Assembly (NCBI GenBank): GCA_964384205.1
Contig: CAYLKS010000018.1
Coordinates: forward strand, 8,578-34,554
Direction: 5' to 3'
Origin: CAYLKS01 sp964384205 [NCBI: uncultured bacterium]
GTDB lineage: Bacteria > JAGOEH01
Length of the DNA stretch: 25,977 nucleotides
Part shown: piece by piece, positions 1 to 8,670 of the stretch
Position numbering within the stretch: the first letter of the stretch is position 1
Layout of the letters: each line of letters opens with the position of its first letter
Made by a program: the position numbers and the translations under genes
The notes under the pieces: generated by a model
What the model was told of the DNA's origin: nothing
Databases searched by the model: none
Seen by the model: only the letters and a program-made list of their open reading frames with translations

Positions 1-84
1 ATTAATTTTTTAAAATATTTTATCCGATTAATAAAGTAGAAAAATTGTATTTATGAATTATTAAGAAAATTTATGGAGGTTCTT

Positions 85-693
85 ATGAAGAATATTTATA
101 GGTTTTTGGCAATAGGTCTTTTCCTATTGTTGAATATCAGCTGTAGTGTAAAACGTCCAATGTTGTACCATTCCTTGGCAGACTTACCATATTCTTCTAA
201 ATTAAATTTTACAAATTTTGAATTACTCAAAATTTTTCCCTATTGCTGTGATGATTTTAATTTTGGTATTATTGTGGCAACAGATAATGAACATAAAAAA
301 TATATCTTAATTGCTCCTGGGAGATTGAATCAAAGGGTTAATGATCTTCCGGATGTGGATATAGATTATGCTGTAACTATTTTGCCAAAATATGCAAGGA
401 AATTATTAAAGATACTTAATTATTCAATAGAAAATTGGAATAAAAAGATAGCTAAATTAAGAGGTGTAAATGTTGAATTTATTATTGCTCCAGAGCATAA
501 AATTATCAAAAAAAGTGAAAATGTTGAACAATGGTATCCTTGTTTGAGATATTATTATCAAAATAATAGTGAAGGTTCTTTAGCTACATTAATTTTAGGC
601 GAAGACAATTTTATCTATCGATTTGATAAATTTGATGATATAAGCCGTTTTAGAGATTTATTTGAAATTGCAGTTAATAAGCTAAAAAATTAA
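85..693 (+). CDS. Putative small lipoprotein, function unknown
   Basis: I do not recognise this 202-residue protein. It opens with a lysine, a hydrophobic stretch (about residues 4-18) and Cys20 in the context LNIS-C, which looks like a lipoprotein signal with a weak lipobox (Asn at -3). Export and lipid anchoring are inferred. The rest is a mixed, aromatic-rich globular sequence with no motif I can name. An in-frame ATG lies at 73, but it is part of the GGAGG at 75-79 that is correctly spaced for the ATG at 85, so I start at 85. The gene stands alone: the next gene is convergent and nothing precedes it in the window. Confidence 0.75.
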   Translation: MKNIYRFLAIGLFLLLNISCSVKRPMLYHSLADLPYSSKLNFTNFELLKIFPYCCDDFNFGIIVATDNEHKKYILIAPGRLNQRVNDLPDVDIDYAVTILPKYARKLLKILNYSIENWNKKIAKLRGVNVEFIIAPEHKIIKKSENVEQWYPCLRYYYQNNSEGSLATLILGEDNFIYRFDKFDDISRFRDLFEIAVNKLKN

Positions 694-950
694 GGCTATT
701 CTTGATTAATTTAAAGTTCTATTTCATAAATATCAAATTAATAAAATAATGTATTTGTAATTTTAGTTATTTCATTTTTTTCTAATTTTATTTAATTTTA
801 GAATATTTTATAAACTTATTATCTTAAATGGGGAAAAATGAGACATGGTATCCCCTTGAATTAAAAAAATTGTATGTATAATTTGGGAAAAACAATATAA
901 TACTACAAAATGGGATACTCTTATTAAAAAGTATCCCATTCAATTTACTT
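694..950. other. AT-rich convergent intergenic region
   Basis: This stretch separates the convergent lipoprotein and spermidine synthase genes. Apart from the hairpin at 909-940 I see only a weak possible stem, GGGGA at 830-834 with TCCCC at 851-855. I see no coding potential. Confidence 0.6.
909..940 (-). terminator. Intrinsic terminator after speE
   Basis: A perfect 11-bp inverted repeat (AATGGGATACT at 909-919, AGTATCCCATT at 930-940) encloses a 10-nt loop. Read on the minus strand, the stem is followed by TTTTGTAGTATT, a T-rich tail, and it lies 11 nt past the speE stop. It should end the symporter-SIMPL-speE transcript. The plus-strand side is also T-rich, so it may also stop read-through from the lipoprotein gene. 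Confidence 0.75.
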
Positions 951-1787
951 TTATTTAACAAATTCTTTAGCAAAGTTAGGCAAGTAAAAGCATGATTTAT
1001 GAATATCTAAGTTGTAATATTTACATGTAGCTTCTATCCTTTTTGCTCTATTTTCATCAATATCAGTTAATAAATTATATTTTTTAGAACCTAAAGTGAA
1101 TGACCAGAAACCACTTTGATAACAAATCAAAGAAGCCACAGCAAGTTTTACTTCTGGAAAAATTTTTTTAAATGCCTTATTTACTTCTTTAATAATATCT
1201 CCGTGATACCATATAGATTCCGATTGCGCAATCAAAATTCCATCATCAGTTAAAGCATCATAACACATTCTATAAAAATCTTCCTTAAATAATCCTACAG
1301 CAGGTCCAATAGGGTCTGTAGAATCCACACATATTATATCGTAATAATTTTTCTTATTCTGGACAAATTTAATCCCATCTTCAAAATATAAATTAACCTT
1401 TGGATCATCCAATTTAGATGCAGTTTCCGGAAAATATATTTTACATTTATCAACAACTTCCTTGTCAATCTCACACAAATCTAAAGATTCATAACTTTCA
1501 TGCTTTAATAACTCTCTAATTGTTCCTCCATCTCCACCACCAATTACTAAAGCTCTTTTGGGCGCTGGGTGAACCAAAGACGGTAAGTGTGCCATCATCT
1601 CATGATATACAAATTCATCTTTCTCAGTCAACATAACAATACCATCTAAAGTAAATACTTTTCCAAATTCATATGTTTCAAAAAAATCAAGCCTTTGATA
1701 TTTACTCTGCCCTGTATAAAGGAAATTTTTAACTTTCAAAGAATATCTTAATCCTGGCAAATGATATTCGCTAAACCATAGTTCCAT
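951..1787 (-). CDS. speE: Spermidine synthase (polyamine aminopropyltransferase)
   Basis: This cytosolic enzyme transfers an aminopropyl group from decarboxylated S-adenosylmethionine to putrescine, making spermidine and methylthioadenosine. The 278-residue length is normal for the family. An N-terminal beta domain (about 1-60) precedes a Rossmann methyltransferase-like fold. The nucleotide loop is GGGDGG at 83-88, Glu106 in CEID should hold the ribose, and Asp137 in EDG should contact adenine. The DSTDPIGP motif begins at Asp155, the family's catalytic aspartate, with Asp158 three residues on. An AAGGAGG ribosome site lies upstream of the ATG. It is the last gene of the minus-strand operon, 15 nt after the SIMPL gene, and is followed by the hairpin at 909-940. 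The amine acceptor could differ (for example agmatine), which sequence alone does not settle. Confidence 0.93.
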   Translation of the reverse strand: MELWFSEYHLPGLRYSLKVKNFLYTGQSKYQRLDFFETYEFGKVFTLDGIVMLTEKDEFVYHEMMAHLPSLVHPAPKRALVIGGGDGGTIRELLKHESYESLDLCEIDKEVVDKCKIYFPETASKLDDPKVNLYFEDGIKFVQNKKNYYDIICVDSTDPIGPAVGLFKEDFYRMCYDALTDDGILIAQSESIWYHGDIIKEVNKAFKKIFPEVKLAVASLICYQSGFWSFTLGSKKYNLLTDIDENRAKRIEATCKYYNLDIHKSCFYLPNFAKEFVK

Positions 1788-1802
1788 AATACTAATTCCT
1801 CC

Positions 1803-2507
1803 TTATTTTAAAGTGTATAAAACATGCACTGTAACTTTAATTTCTTTCTTTTTCACCCGAGTATTATAAACACCGTATGAAGAAACTTCATTTGAATAAG
1901 GCTCTGTTATTTGAAAAACTCCTGCTCTAATTGATTTAATGCGGTCAATATTAAGTCCTGTGCCTTCTAACATCTTTAATGCTCTTTGCTTAGCATTTTC
2001 TGTAGCACTGGAAAGCAGTTCTTTCTTTAATGAATCTATTTTTGAGTAATAATATTCAAAATACGAGGATCTTAATAAAAATCCGCTATCTATCATGTCC
2101 TCTAATGCTATTTTTTCAATCAGTTTTACTTTATTAGAAACCACTATAATTGTCTGAGTAAACCTATATTTATCTGTCGGTTTACCATTGTTATAAATCT
2201 GATATGAGGTAATTGGCTTAAAACTTATATCATCTTTATTAATCCCTTTTGAAACAAGATAAGTTATAAACTGCTTTCTTTTTTTTATTATCTTTTTATA
2301 ACCATCGCTTAAATTATATGAATAAGCAAAATTTTCTATACTAACTGTCCATTTTATTATATCAGAAGTATAAAGTTGTTTACTCATTCCAACAACTTTT
2401 ATAGTTTGAGAATCCTGTCTTGAAATATAAAAAAAATACCCAAGAATAAAAAAAGCAATAATAATAGAAATACCTAAAAAATAAATATTTCCTCTTCTGC
2501 TATCCAT
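1803..2507 (-). CDS. SIMPL-domain (DUF541) membrane-anchored protein
   Basis: This 234-residue protein has one N-terminal membrane segment (about residues 8-27) and a SIMPL/DUF541-type domain outside the membrane. Family hallmarks I see are the opening strand IKVVGMSKQLYTSDIIKW, a later TQTIIVV strand, and a helix with the pattern ATENAKQRALKMLEGTG before a closing strand ending in VHVLYTL. Relatives include E. coli YggE; their biochemical role is poorly defined and I assign none. An in-frame ATG 14 codons upstream (2549) is available, but AAAGGAGA sits just ahead of the ATG at 2507, so I use that one. The start overlaps the symporter stop by 8 nt (the stop TAG lies inside ATGGATAG), which implies coupled translation. 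Confidence 0.8.
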   Translation of the reverse strand: MDSRRGNIYFLGISIIIAFFILGYFFYISRQDSQTIKVVGMSKQLYTSDIIKWTVSIENFAYSYNLSDGYKKIIKKRKQFITYLVSKGINKDDISFKPITSYQIYNNGKPTDKYRFTQTIIVVSNKVKLIEKIALEDMIDSGFLLRSSYFEYYYSKIDSLKKELLSSATENAKQRALKMLEGTGLNIDRIKSIRAGVFQITEPYSNEVSSYGVYNTRVKKKEIKVTVHVLYTLK

Positions 2508-3951
2508 TATTAGTCTCCTTTTCGCTAAATAATCTACTAAAAACAACAATAAACAAACAAGCTATAACAAACGCAGGAATTAATTCATAAATGCCTGTAA
2601 TAGGTTTTAAATACAATTTCCATATTATAGTAGTAAAAGTTCCAGAAAGCATCCCGGCTATTATACCATACTTATTTGTATTATTCCAATATAAAGAAAA
2701 AATTAAAGCAGGGCCAAAAGAAGCACCAAGTCCACCCCAGGCAAAAAGAACAAGCCAAAATATAATATCTTTAGCATAATAAGCAAAAAATACAGCAATA
2801 GCCCCTGAAATAAACAATATAATCCTGTTAACAAATAATATTTTCTTTTCATCTCGAAATATATTAAAAATTTGCTGAAAAATATCTCTTACCAAAGTTG
2901 TAGAAACAACAAGAAGTTGAGAGTCTGCTGTTGATAATATTGCTGCAAAAACTCCACCTGCCAGTATTCCAAATAACACAGGACCAAAATATTTAGAAGA
3001 TAAAAATAAATAGACCATTTCCGGATTAGAAATAGTTGTTTTATCTAATCCGTCAATAATCACTCTTGCTGCAAGGCCAATAAAAATAGCTCCCCATGCC
3101 ATTATAACATTCCAAACTGTACCAATAAAAGAAGAATAAACCAAATTTCGTGAGTCATCTATGGACATATATCTCACAACAATATGAGGCTGGCCTGGAG
3201 AACCTAACCCTATTCCTAAAAAACCGATTAACGCCCCAATTCCTAATGAAAAAGGATTCACCAGAGCAATATTTAACTGAGCTAATATATTTAATAATAT
3301 TGAGATTCCTCCTATCTTAATAATCGCAACAACAGGCAATATGACCAAACCAAAAATCATAATAAATGCTCGAATAACATCATTATAAACAACAGCTAAA
3401 AAACCCCCCATCAACATATAAACCAGAATAATAACAGCCGAAAAAATTAGTGCTCCAAAAAAAGATATATTCATTGCTGAAGATAATGCCTTTGCTCCAG
3501 CATTAAGTTGTGCTGCAACATATGATAGCATAAAAATAACTAAAATAACAGCTCCTACTATTCTTACAATACGGTTTTTATCATTTAATTTTTTCTCAAA
3601 AAAATCAAGCAGGGTAAAGCAATTTTCTTTTTGAGAAAAATCTCTTAATTTGCGTCCAATAAAAATAAACTGAAACATCTCAACCAAAATATACCCCACA
3701 ACAGCCCAAACAGCAGAAACCCCCATTTTATATGCCATACCACTTACTCCCAATATTAACCAGGATGATCTGCCAGAGGACACAGCTGAAAGTGAAACAG
3801 CAAACCTGCTTACTTTTCTACCACCTAAATAAAAATCACTTGCATTTTTTGTTAATTTTAAGGTAAAAAACCCAATTATTATCGGTAAAAACAATGTTAA
3901 TAAAAAAATTATTAAAGCTAAAGGCTCCCTTAACAATTCATAATTTTCCAT
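2500..3951 (-). CDS. Sodium:solute symporter (SSS family, PutP-like)
   Basis: This 483-residue inner-membrane carrier of the SSS (LeuT-fold) family should use the sodium gradient to import a solute. Hydrophobic segments run along the whole protein, about 12-13 in number. Family signatures are FYLGGRKVSRFAVSLSAVSSG near residues 40-60, followed by GVSGMAYKMG, and LSTADSQLLVVSTTLVRDI in the second half, which includes the region supplying sodium ligands in characterised members. It most resembles proline/pantothenate-type carriers, but I cannot fix the substrate. A weak AAGGG lies four bases before the ATG. It is preceded by a possible 27-residue membrane peptide and overlaps the SIMPL gene. 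The neighbouring speE might hint at an amine or amino-acid substrate, but that is only a guess. Confidence 0.9.
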   Translation of the reverse strand: MENYELLREPLALIIFLLTLFLPIIIGFFTLKLTKNASDFYLGGRKVSRFAVSLSAVSSGRSSWLILGVSGMAYKMGVSAVWAVVGYILVEMFQFIFIGRKLRDFSQKENCFTLLDFFEKKLNDKNRIVRIVGAVILVIFMLSYVAAQLNAGAKALSSAMNISFFGALIFSAVIILVYMLMGGFLAVVYNDVIRAFIMIFGLVILPVVAIIKIGGISILLNILAQLNIALVNPFSLGIGALIGFLGIGLGSPGQPHIVVRYMSIDDSRNLVYSSFIGTVWNVIMAWGAIFIGLAARVIIDGLDKTTISNPEMVYLFLSSKYFGPVLFGILAGGVFAAILSTADSQLLVVSTTLVRDIFQQIFNIFRDEKKILFVNRIILFISGAIAVFFAYYAKDIIFWLVLFAWGGLGASFGPALIFSLYWNNTNKYGIIAGMLSGTFTTIIWKLYLKPITGIYELIPAFVIACLFIVVFSRLFSEKETNNG

Positions 3952-3967
3952 AAAACCCTTATTGAAA

Positions 3968-4051
3968 TTATTTTAATTTTTTATATAAAAAATACGCAAT
4001 AAAAATAATTATTAACGGCAAGATAAACAAAACAAAAATTGAACCTACCAT
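3968..4051 (-). CDS. Possible 27-residue single-span membrane peptide
   Basis: An ATG-to-TAA frame of 27 codons lies 16 nt upstream of the symporter start on the same strand. It starts MVGSIFVLFILPLII, continues as one uninterrupted hydrophobic helix and ends in a basic YKKLK tail, the classic form of a tiny inner-membrane protein. Some SSS-type symporters are known to have such small accessory proteins encoded beside them, so a partner role is a reasonable inference. The best promoter (4058-4086) would begin the transcript at or very near this ATG, and no ribosome site is possible, so it would be translated leaderless. Chance is a real alternative because AT-rich DNA readily encodes hydrophobic residues. 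Confidence 0.4.
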   Translation of the reverse strand: MVGSIFVLFILPLIIIFIAYFLYKKLK

Positions 4052-4057
4052 ATTATA

Positions 4058-4086
4058 ATTATGATAATTTTTTATTATTTAGTCAA
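4058..4086 (-). promoter_or_regulatory. Sigma70-type promoter for the symporter operon
   Basis: On the minus strand, TTGACT (4086-4081) and CATAAT (4063-4058) each match the consensus at five of six positions and are 17 nt apart. An exact TATAAT follows at 4057-4052, but with 24-nt spacing to this -35. Transcription would start near 4051, about 100 nt before the symporter ATG. Confidence 0.6.
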
Positions 4087-4172
4087 CTAAAAATAAAAGA
4101 AAAAGACTTTAACATATAGAAAATATACGTAATAAATTGAATATCAAAAAGTTTTACAGCAAAAAAAAATGC

Positions 4173-4201
4173 TTGCAAAAATTTATCTTTTTTTTTAGAT
4201 T
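4173..4201 (+). promoter_or_regulatory. Possible sigma70-type promoter for the plus-strand operon
   Basis: TTGCAA (4173-4178) is followed after 17 nt by TAGATT (4196-4201), a moderate match with correct spacing, about 50 nt before the foldase ATG. AT-rich DNA gives such matches by chance, so this is a candidate only. The 3952-4255 region between the divergent operons otherwise holds the minus-strand promoter and small ORF. Confidence 0.35.
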
Positions 4202-4255
4202 ATAACCAAAAAGGAAAATCTCAAGTTCTAAAATAAAAAAGGAGGAATATCTAAT

Positions 4256-6070
4256 ATGCTTGAAAAAATGAGGAAACAGGCAAAGTTTTTCATTTATTTT
4301 ATTGCTATTGCTTTTATACTGACAATTGTATTAAATTGGGGAATGAATGTTCTTGGTTTAAAATCAAAAAATGCTGGTAGCAATATTGTTGGTAAAATAA
4401 ATAAAGAAAAAATCACCTATCAACAATTACAAAAAGCTATACAAAAAGCTTATGCTGATTATAAAAATCAAAATCAAGACAAAGAAATTACTGACAAAGA
4501 TATGGAAAAAATAAGAGAGCAAGCATGGAATGACTTAATCAACAATTATATAATGTATGATCAAATCAAAGATTACAACATAGAAGTAAGTGACAATGAA
4601 ATAGCGCAATTCATCAAATTTGCTCCACCTGCTGAAGTTAAAAATGAACCTTCATTCCAGACAGATGGAAAATTTGATTATCAAAAATATGCGGCATTTA
4701 TAAAATCTCCCCAAAGCAGTAATTTTATAAGACAAATGGAATATTTATATCGTGCTACTTTGCCTAATGATAAACTCATCTATAGATTATTTTCTACAAT
4801 TAATATAACAGATTTTGAATTACAAAAATTTTATCATTTAAAAAATGACAAAGCTAAAATTGAATTTATAAGCTACAAAACAAATATAATCCCAGATAAT
4901 AAAGTATCCATTGATAGTAATGCTGTTAAACAATATTACAATGAAAATAAAGAAAAATATAAAGAGCCAGAAGCTCTAAATATAAGCGTAGTTTTTATCA
5001 AAAAGGAACCTACAAAAGAAGATTTAAAAAATGCAGTGGTAAAAATAAATAAAATATATCAAAGATTACAAAAAGGAGAAAATTTTGCAGAATTAGCTAA
5101 AAATCTATCAGAAGATAAAAGATCAGCCTCAAATGGTGGTAAAATTGGATATTTGGAAAAAAATACTATAAAAATGGAACAATATGCTAAAACAGCATTT
5201 TCTTTAAAAAAAGGAGAATTTAGTGCTCCTTTTAAAGTCCAAAATAGATGGTACATTGTAAAAGTTAATGATGTCAGAAAAAATAAAAAGGGTAATGAAG
5301 AAAGAGAAATAAGCCAAATAATAGTCTTTGAAAAACCATCTAATGCTACATTAGATTCTTTAAGAAACCTTGCTCTGGATTTGATTAAAAATACTCATAG
5401 AAAAGGATTCAAAAAAGCTTTAGAAATGCATAATTTAACTGCAAAAAATTTTAATAAAATAAAACGAACAAGCTTTTTATTGCCAGAATACGGATATATT
5501 GCTGATTTACCAAAATTTTTACAAACATGTGAAAAAGGGCAAATTACCAATAAAGTCTATGAAAATAATGAAGGTTATTATGTAATTTATGTAAATGATG
5601 TAATCCCTTCTTATGTAAAACCATTAGAAAAAGTATATAACTTAATAGAAAATAATTTAAAACAAGATAAGAAAATGGAATTACTTAAGATAAAAATGGA
5701 TTCTTTAGCAAAATTAGCTAAAAATGTTAAAAATTTACAAGATATAGATAAAAATGCGAAAATACAAACTTCAAATTTATTTAGTAGAGTAGACTTTGTG
5801 CCTGGCATTGGCAAAGCAAATGAAGTAATAGCTGCTGCTTTTGTTGTTGATACTAATAAAATTAGCGGCCCATTTAAAGGGGACAATAGCTATTATTTTA
5901 TAAAAGTAATTCAAAGAGAGATAGCAAGCGATGCAGATTTAATAAAAAATAAAGAAAAAGAACAAAATGAGCTCACAATGTATATGAGAAATATTGTATA
6001 TCAGAAATGGTATGAATATATAAGAAAACAATATGACATTAAAGATTTTAGATCTAAATTTTTTTATTAA
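4256..6070 (+). CDS. Membrane-anchored periplasmic peptidyl-prolyl isomerase (PpiD/SurA-like)
   Basis: This 604-residue protein is built like PpiD: a short basic cytoplasmic start, one membrane helix (about 11-34), a SurA-N-like chaperone region (about 45-200), and a parvulin-type rotamase domain at about 240-341. The rotamase shows GENFAELAKNLSEDKRS, the diagnostic NGGKIGYL, a helix ending AFSLKKGEFSAPFK, and WYIVKVND. A second related but degenerate segment follows (from about 350, EREISQIIVFEK), and the C-terminal part again has helix-and-strand patterns of this type, ending near SGPFKGDNSYYFIKV. The inferred role is folding of exported or outer-membrane proteins. AAGGAGG stands just before the ATG. 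It is first in a seven-gene run; the phosphorylase gene follows after 38 nt. I would not name it ppiD without a family comparison. Confidence 0.85.
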   Translation: MLEKMRKQAKFFIYFIAIAFILTIVLNWGMNVLGLKSKNAGSNIVGKINKEKITYQQLQKAIQKAYADYKNQNQDKEITDKDMEKIREQAWNDLINNYIMYDQIKDYNIEVSDNEIAQFIKFAPPAEVKNEPSFQTDGKFDYQKYAAFIKSPQSSNFIRQMEYLYRATLPNDKLIYRLFSTINITDFELQKFYHLKNDKAKIEFISYKTNIIPDNKVSIDSNAVKQYYNENKEKYKEPEALNISVVFIKKEPTKEDLKNAVVKINKIYQRLQKGENFAELAKNLSEDKRSASNGGKIGYLEKNTIKMEQYAKTAFSLKKGEFSAPFKVQNRWYIVKVNDVRKNKKGNEEREISQIIVFEKPSNATLDSLRNLALDLIKNTHRKGFKKALEMHNLTAKNFNKIKRTSFLLPEYGYIADLPKFLQTCEKGQITNKVYENNEGYYVIYVNDVIPSYVKPLEKVYNLIENNLKQDKKMELLKIKMDSLAKLAKNVKNLQDIDKNAKIQTSNLFSRVDFVPGIGKANEVIAAAFVVDTNKISGPFKGDNSYYFIKVIQREIASDADLIKNKEKEQNELTMYMRNIVYQKWYEYIRKQYDIKDFRSKFFY

Positions 6071-6108
6071 AAAATTGAGAAAAATGCTATCAGGAGGAGG
6101 AGAAAATA

Positions 6109-8667
6109 ATGCAAAGTTTACGTAAATTTACTGTAACACCAAGAATCCCGGAAAGATTAAAAGCTCTTTTGAAATTAGCCTATAATGTATGGTATGCATG
6201 GAATCCGGAATGTATTGAGATTTTTCATAGATTGGATAGAGATCTATGGGAAAAAGTGAATCATAATCCTGTGAAATTACTGGGATCAATATCACAGGAA
6301 ACATTAAATGAAAGATTAGAAGATGAAGGTTTTTTAAACCATCTTGATAGAGTTTCACAAGAATTTGATAGATATATGTCAAATAAAAAACCATATCAAT
6401 TTAAATTAGAATCTCCTATTGATTTTAAAATAGCTTATCTTTCTGCTGAATATGGTTTAACAGAAGCATTACCGATTTATTCTGGGGGACTTGGTATATT
6501 ATCAGGAGATCATTTAAAATCTGCAAGTGATTTAAATATTCCAATTGTTGCAGTTGGATTATTATATCAACAGGGATATTTTCAACAATATTTAAATAAT
6601 GATGGATGGCAACAAGAATTTTATCCTGAAAATGATTTTCATAATATGCCAATTAAGCAAGTAAAAGATAAAGATGGTAATTGCCTAAAAATTGATGTAG
6701 AGCTTATGGATAGAGTTGTTAAAGTAAAAATATGGTCTATTTTTGTAGGAAGAGTTACTTTATATATGCTTGATACAAATCTTGAAGAGAACCTCCCAGA
6801 AGATAGATTAATTACATCACAGCTCTATGGTGGTGATAGAGAAATGCGATTAAAACAAGAAATTATATTAGGTATTGGTGGAGTTAGGGTACTTGCTGCT
6901 GTTGGAGAAGAACCTGCAGTTTATCATATGAATGAAGGGCATTCTGCTTTTGCAGCTTTAGAAAGAATCCGGAGATTAATGGAAAAATTTAATTTACCTT
7001 ATAATACAGCAAAAGAAATTGTAATAGCAAGCAATGTTTTTACAACTCATACACCGGTGCCTGCTGGTAATGATGTTTTTGCGCCAGAATTAATTGATAA
7101 ATATTTCAATAATTATGTGCCAAAACTCGGTATTTCTATGTATGATTTTTTTGCATTAGGAAGAGAAAATCCAGATAATCCTGCAGAACCTTTCTGTATG
7201 ACTGTTCTTGCCATGAAATTATCTGCTTATATAAATGGTGTGAGTCAATTACATAAACATGTAAGTAGAAAAATGTGGAAAGGACTATGGCCTGAAGTTC
7301 CAATAGATGATCTACCAATAAAAGGAATAACAAACGGTATTCATATACCATCATGGATCTCAAGAGATATTTCAACATTATTTGACAGATATCTTGGTAG
7401 AAGATGGGCAGAAGATCCTGATAATAAAAAAATATGGAATAGAATTGATAATATTCCTGATTCTGAATTATGGAGAACTCATGAAAGAAGAAGAGAAAGA
7501 TTGGTCGCTTTTGTAAGAAGGAGATTAAAAGATCAGCTCATTCAAAAAGGCGCACCAAAATCAGAAATAGATAACGCATCAGATGTTTTGAATTCAGAAG
7601 CATTAACTATAGGTTTTGCAAGAAGATTTGCTACATATAAAAGAGCAATATTAATTTTTAGAGATCCTGAACGACTTGCAAAAATACTCAATAATCCAGA
7701 TTTTCCTGTACAAATTATCTTTGCAGGTAAAGCACATCCACAGGATACCGAAGGTAAAAAATTTATACAAAAAATATATCATTATTCACAAATGCCTGAA
7801 TTTAAAAATAAAATAGTATTCATAGAAAATTATGATATGAATGTTGCAAGGTATATGGTGGAAGGCGTTGACATATGGCTGAATAACCCAAGAAGACCTC
7901 TTGAAGCATGCGGAACCAGTGGTATGAAAGCCGTTGCGAATGGTGCTTTGAATTTCAGTATTCTTGACGGATGGTGGGATGAAGCATACGATAAAGAAAA
8001 TGGCTGGGCTATTGGGAATGGAGAAGAATATGAAGATTATAATTATCAGGATGAAGTAGAAAGCCAATCAATATATTCTGTTTTAGAGAATGAAATTGTT
8101 CCTTTATTTTATAAAAGAAGCAGCAATAGCAATATTCCTAAAGATTGGATTTCCAAAATGAAACATTCCATGAAAACACTATGTACCTATTTTAATACAC
8201 ACAGAATGCTTGAAGATTACCTTGATCAAACTTATTATGAAGCTGCTTTTAATTGGCGAATGCTTACCAAAAATGATTTCAAAGGAGCAAAAGTATTAAT
8301 TGAATGGATAGATAAGCTTAATCAATCATGGGATAAAATAAAACTTGTTGAAGTCAATTTTCCAGATAATAAAGAATTCGAATCTGGTAGTGAAATTGAA
8401 GTAAAAGCAAATTTTTTCTTAGATTCTCTTGATCCTGAATCCGTAGAAGTGGCAATTTATTATGGGGAATTAGATTCTTTTAATAATATTTGCAATAGAA
8501 AAGTAATCGTAATGGAAAAAAATCTTGAATTAGAAAACAATATCTACCAGTACAAAGGAATTATAGTTCCTGATAAAAGTGGTAAATACGGTTTTGCAAT
8601 AAGATTGTTACCTAAGCATCAATATCTTGCAAATCCTTACCATTTGCATAAAATTTACTGGTTTTAA
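6109..8667 (+). CDS. glgP: Alpha-glucan (glycogen/maltodextrin) phosphorylase
   Basis: The enzyme uses phosphate to release glucose 1-phosphate from glycogen or maltodextrin ends. The 852-residue protein belongs to the distant GT35 group whose N-terminus is a DUF3417 region (here about 10-115, with AYNVWYAWNPE). The catalytic part has FKIAYLSAEYGL, the GGLGILSGDHLKSASDL motif, VYHMNEGHSAF, THTPVPAGNDVF and FARRFATYKRA. The cofactor site is EACGTSGMKAVANGALN, where Lys607 should bind pyridoxal phosphate, followed by LDGWWDEAYD. The last 100 residues form an extra beta-rich tail. An AGGAGGAGG site precedes the ATG. It lies 38 nt after the foldase gene and only 3 nt before the phosphatase gene, so it is co-transcribed with genes of no obvious glycogen role. 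Confidence 0.93.
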   Translation: MQSLRKFTVTPRIPERLKALLKLAYNVWYAWNPECIEIFHRLDRDLWEKVNHNPVKLLGSISQETLNERLEDEGFLNHLDRVSQEFDRYMSNKKPYQFKLESPIDFKIAYLSAEYGLTEALPIYSGGLGILSGDHLKSASDLNIPIVAVGLLYQQGYFQQYLNNDGWQQEFYPENDFHNMPIKQVKDKDGNCLKIDVELMDRVVKVKIWSIFVGRVTLYMLDTNLEENLPEDRLITSQLYGGDREMRLKQEIILGIGGVRVLAAVGEEPAVYHMNEGHSAFAALERIRRLMEKFNLPYNTAKEIVIASNVFTTHTPVPAGNDVFAPELIDKYFNNYVPKLGISMYDFFALGRENPDNPAEPFCMTVLAMKLSAYINGVSQLHKHVSRKMWKGLWPEVPIDDLPIKGITNGIHIPSWISRDISTLFDRYLGRRWAEDPDNKKIWNRIDNIPDSELWRTHERRRERLVAFVRRRLKDQLIQKGAPKSEIDNASDVLNSEALTIGFARRFATYKRAILIFRDPERLAKILNNPDFPVQIIFAGKAHPQDTEGKKFIQKIYHYSQMPEFKNKIVFIENYDMNVARYMVEGVDIWLNNPRRPLEACGTSGMKAVANGALNFSILDGWWDEAYDKENGWAIGNGEEYEDYNYQDEVESQSIYSVLENEIVPLFYKRSSNSNIPKDWISKMKHSMKTLCTYFNTHRMLEDYLDQTYYEAAFNWRMLTKNDFKGAKVLIEWIDKLNQSWDKIKLVEVNFPDNKEFESGSEIEVKANFFLDSLDPESVEVAIYYGELDSFNNICNRKVIVMEKNLELENNIYQYKGIIVPDKSGKYGFAIRLLPKHQYLANPYHLHKIYWF

Positions 8668-8670
8668 AAA

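Noticed and set aside
73-84. Upstream ATG for the lipoprotein gene
   Set aside because: It forms part of the GGAGG ribosome site for the ATG at 85, and it would add residues ahead of an otherwise normal signal peptide.
830-855. GGGGA/TCCCC stem as terminator for the lipoprotein gene
   Set aside because: It has only 5 bp with a 16-nt loop, starts over 130 nt past the stop codon, and has no clean T tract.
2508-2549. Longer SIMPL protein starting at 2549
   Set aside because: AAAGGAGA is placed for the ATG at 2507; the extra 14 residues lie inside the symporter's coding end.
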